DNA from: Akkermansia muciniphila
GTDB taxonomy: Bacteria > Verrucomicrobiota > Verrucomicrobiia > Verrucomicrobiales > Akkermansiaceae
NCBI GenBank assembly: GCA_945890645.1
Contig: CAMDCV010000011.1
Location: forward strand, 1-64,000
Direction of reading: 5' to 3'
DNA length: 64,000 bases
Shown here: piece after piece, positions 45,638 through 54,899 of the stretch
Layout of the letters: every line of letters begins with the position of its first letter
How positions within the stretch are numbered: the stretch's first letter is position 1
Translations under genes and position numbers: made by a program
Notes under the pieces: generated by a model
What the model was told of the DNA's origin: nothing
Databases searched by the model: none
What the model saw: the letters and a program-made list of their open reading frames with translations, nothing else

Positions 45638-46684
45638 TCAGTCGGAATCTGGTGGCCCAATTTTTTCACCACAGCGCTCGGCGTGATCCGTAAACTCTGA
45701 AAGTCGCGCCACCACCGAAGCATAGGACGAGATCGCTTGAAATTGTGTCACGATTAGCGAAAACGCACCTAATAGAGCAGCAAAAGCCATAGCCGATTGT
45801 CCAATCACACCAAATTCCACTTTCCCATCGATAAACAGAGGCGCGACCAGCAATACAGGAATTAGTTGAATCATATAATTGTAACCCGTACTAAAAAAAC
45901 TTAAATTCCGATTCACCGCGATAATGCGACGCATGTTAACAACCAACTCGTTGATCCGCGTGGCGATGCGATCAAGCAATTGTTTGTCATTCATGGGCTC
46001 CACTTCTTGTTCTGCGTGCTCACGTATGCGAATCAACTCCAAACGCAGATTCGCTTCGAAGTCGGAACGCTCGTAATTCAAACGAATCAAGGGACGACCC
46101 AACCAAATCGTGAATAAAGAACCGACGATGGCATACAACACAGAAACGCCAAATAACTTCGGACTAATTTGCCATAAAACACCAGAAAAAGAAATCACTG
46201 TCAGTGTAGCGTTGATCATCATCAACACAAACGACAGCGTGGTAGTCGTTAGTTGCCGCACGTCCTCAGTCATGCGCTGGTCGGGATTGCTTAAGACATC
46301 TTGGCCACAGCGCGGCAAATAGAGTTGGCGGGTAATGTAAATGTCGGTAATGCGCCGAGTCAGCCACTCTCGCCATACAAGCCCCAGATGCTCTTCGGTA
46401 TACCGAAACAAAACCGCAAACAAAGTACTCGCGGCAAATACCGCAATAAATAACCACGCGTAATAAACGAATTCCGGCCTATCCCGACCTTCGATCGCCG
46501 ACATGAAATAGCGGCCCACAAAGCTATTGGCGACATTCATTACGTTGATCGCGATCATCAACAAAAACAAAGAAATAAGCATCCATCGAGCGCGGGCTCC
46601 TACGTCTGAAACGAGAAAATAGCCGATGGCATTGAGTAATCGTCGCAACGTTTGCCTGACCGAAATAGTATTTTCCTGCTTCAT
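45638..46684 (-). CDS. SbmA/BacA-like ABC transporter membrane domain without ATPase
   Basis: 348 aa with about six transmembrane segments. It resembles the membrane half of the SbmA/BacA and YddA family: N-V-A-N-S-F-V-G-R-Y-F-M-S-A-I, then W-R-E-W-L-T-R-R-I-T-D and N-P-D-Q-R-M-T-E-D-V-R. The nucleotide-binding domain found in YddA and Rv1819c is absent; the frame ends after the membrane domain and the next gene is the GH94 phosphorylase. SbmA/BacA work without an ATPase, using the proton gradient to import peptides. Sugar or peptide import is inferred; pairing with GH94 hints at glycan import. Confidence 0.78.
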   Translation of the reverse strand: MKQENTISVRQTLRRLLNAIGYFLVSDVGARARWMLISLFLLMIAINVMNVANSFVGRYFMSAIEGRDRPEFVYYAWLFIAVFAASTLFAVLFRYTEEHLGLVWREWLTRRITDIYITRQLYLPRCGQDVLSNPDQRMTEDVRQLTTTTLSFVLMMINATLTVISFSGVLWQISPKLFGVSVLYAIVGSLFTIWLGRPLIRLNYERSDFEANLRLELIRIREHAEQEVEPMNDKQLLDRIATRINELVVNMRRIIAVNRNLSFFSTGYNYMIQLIPVLLVAPLFIDGKVEFGVIGQSAMAFAALLGAFSLIVTQFQAISSYASVVARLSEFTDHAERCGEKIGPPDSD

Positions 46685-46996
46685 GGCTGTTTTTTCAAAT
46701 CGATATTACCCCTACTTTGCCGTCTGGCATGAGACTTTCCAGAGGTGTAAGATATCGGCGAATGCAGAAAACCACGTTGTTACTCATTGGATAAGCAAGA
46801 CATACACAAATGTCGGAATGCGTGCAATCGCCATCTTTAGGCGCTCCACACTATCTTTTTTGCCGCTATGAATTGATGTAATAGCCCCACTGGATGAGCT
46901 TGTGAAATTTTTCACAAAGTAGGCTTGCACCGCCGAGGGGAAAAAGCCATAGTCCGCGCGCTAAGGAAAATTTTCTAAAGCGCATCCAATTTTGCC
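46685..46996. other. Divergent intergenic region, transporter / nuoG
   Basis: 312 bp without a credible gene. The right part carries the Rex operator (46900-46917) and the nuoG leader. The left part holds the start region of the SbmA-like gene; no regulator site was recognised there. Promoter hexamers were not clear. Confidence 0.6.
46900..46917. promoter_or_regulatory. Rex operator upstream of nuoG
   Basis: TTGTGAA-ATTT-TTCACAA, a perfect inverted repeat identical to the published general Rex consensus TTGTGAANNNNTTCACAA. It lies 79 bp before the nuoG ATG. rex itself is at 655-1281. NADH accumulation should release Rex and increase nuo expression; this is established for Rex in other bacteria and inferred here. 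Confidence 0.85.
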
Positions 46997-48757
46997 ATGA
47001 GCGACACCACAACGGCCCCTGCGGAAATCAAGCTTCCCAAAGACCTCGCTGCCGAAAAAGGCATGGTCAACGTGCAAATCGACGGCGTTTGGCACCAGTT
47101 CCCACGCGGGACCCGCATGATCGAGGCCTGCCGCGCCGTGCAAGTAGAAGTGCCGCACTATTGTTACCACCCGAAACTTTCCGCCCCCGGCAACTGCCGC
47201 ATGTGCCTTGTGCAAATGGGCATGCCCCCACGCCCTGCTCCGGGACAAGAACCAGCACGTGACGAAAAAGGCTACGAAAATATCGGCTGGATGCCGCGTC
47301 CGGTCATCGCTTGCGCGAATACCGTAAGCGAAAACATGGGCATCCGCACCAAGGGCGAGCTCGTGGAAAAATGCCGCGAGGGTGTCATGGAATTTCTTCT
47401 CATTAACCACCCACTCGATTGCCCGATCTGCGACCAAGCGGGCGAATGCCGCTTGCAAGAATTTTCCGTCGGCTTCGGCAAGGGCAGCTCGCGTTTTGTC
47501 GATCTAAAGGTCAAGAAGCCGAAAAATGTCGACATCGGCCCGCGCATCCGACTCGACGACGAACGCTGCATCATGTGCAGCCGCTGCATCCGCTTCATGG
47601 ACGAAGTTGCTGGCGATCCGGTGCTCGGCTTTACGCAGCGCGGCACCCACACGACTCTCACTGTGCATCCGGGTCGCAGGCTTGATTCGAATTACTCTCT
47701 CAACACTGCCGACATTTGCCCGGTTGGTGCTCTGACCTCGAACGACTTCCGTTTCCAAATGCGCGTCTGGTTCCTCAAGGAATCGAAGAGCATCGACGTC
47801 AACTGCGGCACTGGCACGAACATCACCATCTGGACCCGCGGTAACCAAATCCATCGCATCACCCCGCGCCAAAACGATGCCGTCAATTCCTGCTGGATGC
47901 CTGACTCGCATCGACTGAATTTTCATCACATCGATAGCGATGCCCGACTCACCGAGCCCCTGCAACGCGACGCGGCAGGCCAACACCATCCGATCACCTG
48001 GGCGGAGGCCAATCATTCGATCGCCGAGGGATTGAAGAATTTTGCCGCTACGCAAATTGCAATCATTGGTTCCGGCCGCATGACGAACGAAGAACTCTTC
48101 CTCACCAAGCAGCTTGCCGATCAATGGGGAGACACTTGGCTCAGCCTCGTGCCACGCACCGGTGAGGCCGACCATTTGTTGGTGGCCGCTGACCGCAATC
48201 CAAACACCACTGGCGCGCAACTCATCTGGCAAAGTGCCGATCCAGCCGGTTCGCTCAATTCCATCCGCGATGGCATTCGCAATGGCAGCATTAAGGCGCT
48301 CATCTCTCTCGGTGAAGACCTCATCAGCGATGCGGGCTTCACTACCGAAGACCTCGCCAAGCTTGAATTCCACGTTCACAGCAACATCCTCGCGAATCCC
48401 ACAGCAAGCGCTGCCGCTATCGTATTGCCCGCCGCAGCTTTCTCCGAAAAACGCGGCTCGATGGTCAATCTCAGCGGTCGCCTGCAACGCCTCAATGCAG
48501 CCTGCACTCCCCCTGGACAAGCACAAGACGACTGGGAAATCCTCCGCGATTTGCTCAACACTGTGGACAATGAGCCACAACAAATGCCGAACATTGAAAA
48601 CGTTTTCAAAAAACTCAGTGAAAGCATTAGCGAGTTCGAAAATCTTACCCTCTCCCGCATCACCGATCAAGGCGTCGTCATCACCGAAACCAATCACCGC
48701 ATTCCGCTTCTAGAAAATGAACGTGCTCGCAAGGCGGCCGGTGTGATTAATGGTTGA
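46997..48757 (+). CDS. nuoG: NADH-quinone oxidoreductase subunit G
   Basis: Electron-input Fe-S subunit of complex I. 586 aa, shorter than E. coli NuoG (about 900 aa) but common in other phyla. Cluster ligands visible: [2Fe-2S] Cys56, 67, 70, 106; His/Cys-ligated [4Fe-4S] His138, Cys142, 145, 151; [4Fe-4S] Cys191, 194, 197, 241. The C-terminal molybdopterin-oxidoreductase-like domain is reduced. First gene of the cluster behind the Rex operator; 25 nt to nuoH. Confidence 0.95.
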   Translation: MSDTTTAPAEIKLPKDLAAEKGMVNVQIDGVWHQFPRGTRMIEACRAVQVEVPHYCYHPKLSAPGNCRMCLVQMGMPPRPAPGQEPARDEKGYENIGWMPRPVIACANTVSENMGIRTKGELVEKCREGVMEFLLINHPLDCPICDQAGECRLQEFSVGFGKGSSRFVDLKVKKPKNVDIGPRIRLDDERCIMCSRCIRFMDEVAGDPVLGFTQRGTHTTLTVHPGRRLDSNYSLNTADICPVGALTSNDFRFQMRVWFLKESKSIDVNCGTGTNITIWTRGNQIHRITPRQNDAVNSCWMPDSHRLNFHHIDSDARLTEPLQRDAAGQHHPITWAEANHSIAEGLKNFAATQIAIIGSGRMTNEELFLTKQLADQWGDTWLSLVPRTGEADHLLVAADRNPNTTGAQLIWQSADPAGSLNSIRDGIRNGSIKALISLGEDLISDAGFTTEDLAKLEFHVHSNILANPTASAAAIVLPAAAFSEKRGSMVNLSGRLQRLNAACTPPGQAQDDWEILRDLLNTVDNEPQQMPNIENVFKKLSESISEFENLTLSRITDQGVVITETNHRIPLLENERARKAAGVING

Positions 48758-48782
48758 TAAGTAATTTTACACTCACCACAAC

Positions 48783-50039
48783 ATGGACTTTGCCCTCATC
48801 ATCACCATCCTCATCAAAATCATCACGCTCACTTTCGTAGTGGTGCTGCCTTTGGTGCCGATTTCCGTTTATTTTGAACGACGTTTTTCAGCGATCATTC
48901 AAGACCGTGTCGGACCAAACCGCGTGGGCATTCCGCTTACTTTGTTCGGAGCGAAAAAGGACTTCTCTTTTTTCGGATTGGTGCAACCAGTGGCGGATGG
49001 CATCAAGTTGTTTCTCAAAGAAGACTTCACCCCAGCTCATGTGCGGAAAGCGTTTTACTGGATGGCTCCGGCTCTCACCGTTGCTCCAGCGCTGATTACT
49101 CTCTGCGTGATTCCTTTCGGCAGCGATATTCAATTGCCCGGCATGGATCCGGTGAAATTGGTTATCGCTGATATTAATGTCGGTCCGCTCTTCATCTTCG
49201 CAGTTGCCTCGCTTTCGGTTTACGGGATTACTCTTGCGGGTTGGTCGTCGAATTCGAAATTTCCTTTCATCGGTGGCGTGCGTTCAACCGCGCAAATGAT
49301 TTCCTACGAAATTGCGTTAGGTCTTTCGATCATTCCCGTGCTGCTGTATTTCGGTGAGTTGAATCTTTCAAAAATCGTGCAATACCAAGCCGATCACGGC
49401 TGGTTGCTGCTGCCATTTTGGGGCCACGGCGAAGGGGCACTATCGCTGGCTAGCAAAATGATATTCTGGATTCCCGCTTTCATCTCTTTCTTGATTTTCA
49501 CAATCTCAATTTTCGCAGAAACGAACCGCATGCCTTTCGACTTGCCCGAGTGCGAAACGGAGCTCGTGGGTGGCTACCATACCGAATATTCTTCGATGAA
49601 ATTCGCGATGTTTTTCATGGGTGAATATGCCGCGATGGTTGTCGGCTCGGCACTGATCGTGACCTTATTCCTCGGTGGGTGGTCGGTCGGATTTGGACTG
49701 GATGCAGGCATCGCCGGTTGGGCCATCGGAGATTTCAAGATCGGCGGCTTTGTCCATCTCGGCGTCTTCCTTGCCAAAGTAGTAGCGTTTATTCTGTTTT
49801 TCATCCTAGTGCGCTGGACAGTGCCCCGTTTCCGCTACGACCAACTCATGAAGCTCGGCTGGGTTATTTTCTTCGAAGCCGCTCTCATCAATGTTTTCCT
49901 CGCAGCGCTCGTCATCGCCTCTGGTTCCGGTAAATTCACACCGCTGATCCTCGCGATCGGTGGCGTGTTGTTGGTCGTTACCACCGCTGCCATCATTTAC
50001 GTCGCCAAAGTTTCCGAACCAAAAGCTCGCATCGTCTAA
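48783..50039 (+). CDS. nuoH: NADH-quinone oxidoreductase subunit H
   Basis: Membrane subunit at the quinone site. 418 aa, about nine transmembrane helices. Family signatures: E-R-R-F-S-A-I-I-Q-D-R-V-G-P-N-R-V-G, L-V-Q-P-V-A-D-G-I-K-L, and R-M-P-F-D-L-P-E-C-E-T-E-L-V-G-G-Y. Longer than E. coli NuoH (325 aa) because of extra loops near residues 100-170 and the C-terminus. Leader has no SD. Confidence 0.95.
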   Translation: MDFALIITILIKIITLTFVVVLPLVPISVYFERRFSAIIQDRVGPNRVGIPLTLFGAKKDFSFFGLVQPVADGIKLFLKEDFTPAHVRKAFYWMAPALTVAPALITLCVIPFGSDIQLPGMDPVKLVIADINVGPLFIFAVASLSVYGITLAGWSSNSKFPFIGGVRSTAQMISYEIALGLSIIPVLLYFGELNLSKIVQYQADHGWLLLPFWGHGEGALSLASKMIFWIPAFISFLIFTISIFAETNRMPFDLPECETELVGGYHTEYSSMKFAMFFMGEYAAMVVGSALIVTLFLGGWSVGFGLDAGIAGWAIGDFKIGGFVHLGVFLAKVVAFILFFILVRWTVPRFRYDQLMKLGWVIFFEAALINVFLAALVIASGSGKFTPLILAIGGVLLVVTTAAIIYVAKVSEPKARIV

Positions 50040-50056
50040 ACTCTCTCACTTTTTCT

Positions 50057-50623
50057 ATGGCCATTGTCAAACTCACACGCCCCAAACTCTCTGTCGGAGA
50101 GAAAATCTATTTTGACGCACTGATCAAAGGATTTTTCCTCACCATGAAACACGCGGTCGCATCGCTGATGAATCGATCGCGCGGTGCCAAAGACATGGCA
50201 TCATCGGGACTCGGTGTGACCATGCAATACCCGGAACAACGCTGGGACGATCACTTGCCCGAACACTATCGCGGCGCACCGACTCTCGTCACGGATGAGC
50301 AAGGTCGCGAGCGCTGTGTCTCTTGTCAGTTGTGCGAATTCATTTGCCCACCGAAAGCGATCAAGATCATCCCTGGCGAAATCCCGTCCGATGATCCATG
50401 GGCCAAAGTGGAAAAACGTCCCAAGGAATTCGATATCGACATGATCCGCTGCATCTATTGCGGGATGTGCGAAGAAGTTTGCCCCGAGCAAGCGATCTAC
50501 CTTCGCAAGGACTATCTCATTTCCGGCCTGACTCGCGCGGAAATGGTCCACGATAAGAAAAAGCTCTATGAAATCGGCGGCGTGCGCGTCGGACTGGTCA
50601 ACAAGTGGAACGAAATCAAATAA
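50057..50623 (+). CDS. nuoI: NADH-quinone oxidoreductase subunit I
   Basis: Carries clusters N6a and N6b that pass electrons toward quinone. 188 aa with two ferredoxin motifs: C-V-S-C-Q-L-C-E-F-I-C-P and C-I-Y-C-G-M-C-E-E-V-C-P. The N-terminal part attaches to the membrane arm. 17 nt after nuoH. Confidence 0.96.
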   Translation: MAIVKLTRPKLSVGEKIYFDALIKGFFLTMKHAVASLMNRSRGAKDMASSGLGVTMQYPEQRWDDHLPEHYRGAPTLVTDEQGRERCVSCQLCEFICPPKAIKIIPGEIPSDDPWAKVEKRPKEFDIDMIRCIYCGMCEEVCPEQAIYLRKDYLISGLTRAEMVHDKKKLYEIGGVRVGLVNKWNEIK

Positions 50624-50656
50624 CGTTGCTCATTTTTTTCTAACTCATCTACACTC

Positions 50657-51253
50657 ATGCCCTCGCCCATCTTTTGGCTTTTTGCTCTTATCATGCTCTT
50701 CGGTGCTGCTGCCGTTGTGTTCCTGCCTAATCCTGTAGCGAGTGCGATGTCGATGGTGGCATCCTTTGTCGGCCTCGCGGGATTATTCATCGGTCTCAAT
50801 GCCTACTTTGCTGGAATCATTCAAATCCTCGTCTATGCCGGCGCCATCATGGTGTTGTTTATCTTCATCATCATGCTTCTGGATCTGAATACGGATAAAA
50901 AGCGCGCGCCGAAGATGATGCCCTTATTTGCCGGGTTAGGGATCGTGATTGCGTTTACGATTCAATTGATCGGAGTCATCAGCACCACACCTAACAAAGA
51001 AATGGCTGCACTCAATCTGCCCGCTGCCGCCGAGCATTACATGAACACTGTGCCAGTGGAAGGCAAACCGGGCGAGACTATAAAAGTCGCCACGCAGATT
51101 TCTAACAATCTCAGCGACAACACTTTGCCCGATGTTCACTTGATAGGTCTCAGCCTCTTTACCGAATACAACCTGCCGCTGCAAATTCTCGGCGTGCTGC
51201 TCTTGGTCGCGACGGTCGGAGTCGTGGTTCTCTCGAAAAAACAAATTCCCTAA
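50657..51253 (+). CDS. nuoJ: NADH-quinone oxidoreductase subunit J
   Basis: 198 aa, five transmembrane helices, including the conserved helix-3 stretch Q-I-L-V-Y-A-G-A-I-M-V-L-F-I-F with its pi-bulge region that links quinone reduction to proton transfer. A soluble loop of about 60 residues lies before the last helix. 6 nt before nuoK. Confidence 0.93.
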   Translation: MPSPIFWLFALIMLFGAAAVVFLPNPVASAMSMVASFVGLAGLFIGLNAYFAGIIQILVYAGAIMVLFIFIIMLLDLNTDKKRAPKMMPLFAGLGIVIAFTIQLIGVISTTPNKEMAALNLPAAAEHYMNTVPVEGKPGETIKVATQISNNLSDNTLPDVHLIGLSLFTEYNLPLQILGVLLLVATVGVVVLSKKQIP

Positions 51254-51259
51254 CTCACC

Positions 51260-51580
51260 ATGCCCTCTCTGAATGAATATCTGTTAGTCGCAGGAATCCT
51301 TTTTGCCATCGGCCTCACGGGCGTGGTGCTGCGTCGCAACATCATCATTGTCTTCATGTGCCTTGAGTTAATGCTTAGTGCCGCCAACCTTACGCTGATT
51401 GCCTTTTCGCGTTTCAATCCGAACCCACACGGTCTGCCAGATGTGCATGGTCAGATGTTAGTATTTTTTGTCATCACCGTGGCGGCGGCCGAAGTCGCCG
51501 TCGGACTTGCCATCATCGTCGCGCTCTATCGCTCGCGTCAGACGATTTACACCGATGAACTCACCACGCTGAAAGGCTAA
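51260..51580 (+). CDS. nuoK: NADH-quinone oxidoreductase subunit K
   Basis: 106 aa, the normal size, with three transmembrane helices and the two membrane Glu residues important for protons: [12 protein letters not shown] and [13 protein letters not shown]. Lies between nuoJ and nuoL. Confidence 0.96.
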   Translation: MPSLNEYLLVAGILFAIGLTGVVLRRNIIIVFMCLELMLSAANLTLIAFSRFNPNPHGLPDVHGQMLVFFVITVAAAEVAVGLAIIVALYRSRQTIYTDELTTLKG

Positions 51581-51604
51581 TTTTCTACTCTAACGAATTT
51601 TCTC

Positions 51605-53398
51605 ATGTCACCCGCCTGGTATCTTCTTCTCCTTCCACTGCTCGTCGCGGCAGTGAATTATTTGCTATTCTCCAAGCAGCACTCTATCGCCGCATTGATT
51701 TCCACCGCTTCTGCAGTGGTGACGTTTGTGCTCGCAGTCACGCTGTTGGGGAGCACTGCGAGCCCTGATTCCTATACTTGGATTTCTGCAGGCCCATGGA
51801 AATTAGACATCGGCATCAAGCTCGATCCACTCTCGACAGGCATGATGATCGTCGTCACGGGCGTCGGCATGTTGGTGCATATTTTCTCTCTCGCCTACAT
51901 GAAGGAAGACAGTGCAAAAGCCCGCTATTTCACGGGCTTGTCGCTGTTCATGTTCTCGATGACAGGCATCGTGCTCGCGAACAATTTCATCATGACCTTT
52001 ATCTTCTGGGAGTTGGTCGGACTGAGCTCCTACCTACTGATTGGTCACTGGTATCAAAAAGATTCCGCTGCTGATGCCTCGAAAAAAGCGTTCCTCACGA
52101 ACCGCATTGGCGACTTCGGTTTCATGATCGGAATTCTACTGCTGTGGAATATCACTGGCACATTCACTTTTGGTGACATGAAGCTTCCCGCTGGTCTTGA
52201 CACCGGCATTATCTCCGCCGCTGTGCTCTGCATTTTCTGCGGTGCCATTGGTAAATCAGCACAGTTACCCCTCCACGTTTGGTTGCCTGATGCGATGGAA
52301 GGTCCGACTCCCGTTTCCGCTCTGATCCATGCCGCGACCATGGTGGCGGCGGGTGTTTACATGCTCTTCCGCCTTCAGATGTCCCTCGGCTTCGAAGTTT
52401 TCCAAGGTTTACAGGCGAGCACTGTGATCGCTTGGACCGGCGGCATTACTTCTCTTTTGGCAGCGTTGATGGCCATCCAGCAAAATGACATCAAACGTGT
52501 GCTCGCCTATTCCACTCTCTCGCAACTCGGTTACATGGTAATGGCCGTGGGCTTCGTGGCAGGCGATGCGGGCATGTTCCACCTTTTCACTCACGCGTGG
52601 TTCAAAGCGTTGCTTTTCCTCGGATCCGGCGCGGTGATTTACGCTTGCCACCACGAACAGGACATTTGGAAAATGGGTGGCTTGCTGAAGAAAATGCCGA
52701 TCACGGGTTTCACGTTCCTTATCGGATTCCTTGCACTGATCGCTGTTCCTGGAACATCTGGCTTCTTCTCCAAGGAATTGATTCTCGAAGCCGCGCATAA
52801 GGCAGAATCGCCCCTCTTCTGGATCGCTGCTTTTGTCGCTTTGCTCACTCCTTTTTACATGACTCGTTTGTTCGTTGTCGCCTTCCTAGGCAAGACGAAA
52901 TCTGATAATGCCGATCACGCTCATGAAGTGGGACCACTGATGTGGGGGCCGCTCGCATTGCTTGCCGTGATGGGGCTGATCGCAGGCTATCCATTCATCA
53001 ATAAGCTCGCTCCTGCGCTACCGGATCATGCGGGTGAGTTCCACTTCGGGTTTGTCGCCATCGTGTCACTTGTCGCGCTAATCGGCGGTAGTATCGGTGG
53101 CTTCCTTCTCTACAATGGAAAGGAGAAAGACCCGCTCTCGATCCCCCTGCTACAGAACCGTTTCTACATTGATCGCCTCTACGACAATGTCATCGTGAAA
53201 TACTTTCAGGATGCCTTTGCCGCGATCGTTCATTTCTTTGATGAGCTTTTCATCAATGGATTGTTCGTCGGTGGTGTCTCGCGTGGTGCCCAAGGTCTCG
53301 GCTTGCTGATCCGCCGCATGCAGTCGGGCAATTTACAAACTTACGCCGCCTTCCTCGGTGCGGGTGTGTTGTTGGTCATCTACTTGGTCGTGTTCTGA
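51605..53398 (+). CDS. nuoL: NADH-quinone oxidoreductase subunit L
   Basis: 597 aa antiporter-like proton-pumping subunit with the long lateral helix at its C-terminus. Key parts: F-W-E-L-V-G-L-S-S-Y-L-L-I-G, K-S-A-Q-L-P-L-H-V-W-L-P-D-A-M-E-G-P-T-P and the L-T-P-F-Y-M-T-R region. About 14-16 transmembrane segments are expected. 22 nt to nuoM. Confidence 0.96.
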   Translation: MSPAWYLLLLPLLVAAVNYLLFSKQHSIAALISTASAVVTFVLAVTLLGSTASPDSYTWISAGPWKLDIGIKLDPLSTGMMIVVTGVGMLVHIFSLAYMKEDSAKARYFTGLSLFMFSMTGIVLANNFIMTFIFWELVGLSSYLLIGHWYQKDSAADASKKAFLTNRIGDFGFMIGILLLWNITGTFTFGDMKLPAGLDTGIISAAVLCIFCGAIGKSAQLPLHVWLPDAMEGPTPVSALIHAATMVAAGVYMLFRLQMSLGFEVFQGLQASTVIAWTGGITSLLAALMAIQQNDIKRVLAYSTLSQLGYMVMAVGFVAGDAGMFHLFTHAWFKALLFLGSGAVIYACHHEQDIWKMGGLLKKMPITGFTFLIGFLALIAVPGTSGFFSKELILEAAHKAESPLFWIAAFVALLTPFYMTRLFVVAFLGKTKSDNADHAHEVGPLMWGPLALLAVMGLIAGYPFINKLAPALPDHAGEFHFGFVAIVSLVALIGGSIGGFLLYNGKEKDPLSIPLLQNRFYIDRLYDNVIVKYFQDAFAAIVHFFDELFINGLFVGGVSRGAQGLGLLIRRMQSGNLQTYAAFLGAGVLLVIYLVVF

Positions 53399-53420
53399 TT
53401 TTCTCTAACGCATTTTTTCC

Positions 53421-54881
53421 ATGTCCTCATTTCTTTTCTTAATCCCCTTCCTTGCCGCGATCGCCATTATCTTTGGCGCGCCCGCTCGATTGACCGCGCG
53501 CGGTGCTGCCATCGCCACGTTTTTGTTAGGGCTATTCGCTGCCGCCACCTTCAGGAATGCAGATCTTTGGTCTTATACAGTTTCCGCATTGGCCATCCCC
53601 TCGCTCGATATTGCTTTCGGTTTTCTCAACGGCACTTCTGCTGTAATGGTGGCCTTGGCCGTGATCGTATTGCTGGCGGCTGTCTTCACCGGTAAGGCTC
53701 CGGAAGGTCGTGATAAATTGTATTTCGCTTCCAGTCTTTTGATCGGTGCGGGTGCCATCGGCGCTTTTGTTTCGACTAATTTGTTTTTCTTCTATGCCTT
53801 CCACGAACTCGCGTTGATCCCGACCTTCCTGATGATCGGATTGTTAGGGCGCGGTAGCCGCAAGGAGATCGCCTGGAAAATCACCATCTATCTTGGAGTT
53901 GGCTCGCTGATCCTACTTGCCGGTCTTGTTTGGCTTGCAAGTGAAGCAGGCACTTACAACATAATCGCGATGCTCGAAGCGCAGAAAGCGGGAACCTTGC
54001 AGATCGATCCCACCACGCAGAAATCCATCGCCGCATTGCTCATCGTCGGCTTCGGCACTTTGGTCTCGCTGTTCCCCTTCCACTCCTGGGCCGCGCCCGC
54101 TTATGCCAGTGCTCCAGCTCCGACAGCCATGCTGCACGCCGGTGTGTTGAAAAAATTCGGCCTCTATGGTTTGATGCAACTCGCTGTGCCATTGCTGCCT
54201 ATCGGTATGAATGCATGGCTGACTCCTTTGCTGGTGTTGCTACTCGGTAACATTCTCTGGGTCGGATTGGTGACGATCAATCAAAAGCGCCTCGACTCGA
54301 TGCTCGGACATTCTTCGGTGATGCACATGGGCTACATTTTCCTAGCCCTCGCGGCAGTTGTGGCATCGAATGCCGCAGGAAAAACAAATGACTTCGGCAT
54401 CCCTGCCGCGACGGTGCTGATGTTTGCCCACGGCATTTCCATCGCGATGCTTTTCGGCCTCGCGGATCGTATCGAACGCAGCACAGGCACACTCGATTTC
54501 AGTGATCTGGGCGGACTCGCAAAGCCTGCTCCGATTCTGGCATTCTTATTCGGTATCGCTGGCATGGCATCACTGGGACTACCCGGCCTCGCGAACTTCT
54601 CTGGTGAAGTAATGGTTTTCCTCGCTGGCTTTGATGGCCGTGAAGCCACAGCCCCGCTCGGTCCCGTGCAAATCGCGACCATCCTTTCCCTCTGGGGCGT
54701 AGTGATCAGTGCGGTCTATGTGCTGCGCGCCTACCGCCAAACTTTCCTAGGTCCGACAGTGAACAGCACAGTCAGCGCCACCGATCTCACGATGATGGAA
54801 AAAATCCCTGCAATTCTGCTGGCCATCGCACTGCTTGTGGTGGGCATCTATCCCCGCATCTTGCTGCAACTTCTTTCCTAA
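53421..54881 (+). CDS. nuoM: NADH-quinone oxidoreductase subunit M
   Basis: 486 aa proton-pumping subunit. Conserved: F-F-Y-A-F-H-E-L-A-L-I-P-T-F-L-M-I-G, F-H-S-W-A-A-P-A-Y-A-S-A-P-A-P-T-A, and H-S-S-V-M-H-M-G. The first helices are less conserved, and the usual H-x-W-L-P-D appears as H-S-W-A-A-P-A, a variant. Between nuoL and nuoN with short gaps. Confidence 0.94.
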   Translation: MSSFLFLIPFLAAIAIIFGAPARLTARGAAIATFLLGLFAAATFRNADLWSYTVSALAIPSLDIAFGFLNGTSAVMVALAVIVLLAAVFTGKAPEGRDKLYFASSLLIGAGAIGAFVSTNLFFFYAFHELALIPTFLMIGLLGRGSRKEIAWKITIYLGVGSLILLAGLVWLASEAGTYNIIAMLEAQKAGTLQIDPTTQKSIAALLIVGFGTLVSLFPFHSWAAPAYASAPAPTAMLHAGVLKKFGLYGLMQLAVPLLPIGMNAWLTPLLVLLLGNILWVGLVTINQKRLDSMLGHSSVMHMGYIFLALAAVVASNAAGKTNDFGIPAATVLMFAHGISIAMLFGLADRIERSTGTLDFSDLGGLAKPAPILAFLFGIAGMASLGLPGLANFSGEVMVFLAGFDGREATAPLGPVQIATILSLWGVVISAVYVLRAYRQTFLGPTVNSTVSATDLTMMEKIPAILLAIALLVVGIYPRILLQLLS

Positions 54882-54899
54882 CGCATCAACCTTTTTCCT

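Noticed and set aside
46685-46899. tRNA or regulatory RNA in the gap before nuoG
   Set aside because: No cloverleaf, no GGTTCGA-type loop, no strong hairpin with T-run.
47504-48697. Long minus-strand frame opposite nuoG
   Set aside because: Shadow of nuoG codon use; no recognisable domain, and nuoG has complete Fe-S motifs.
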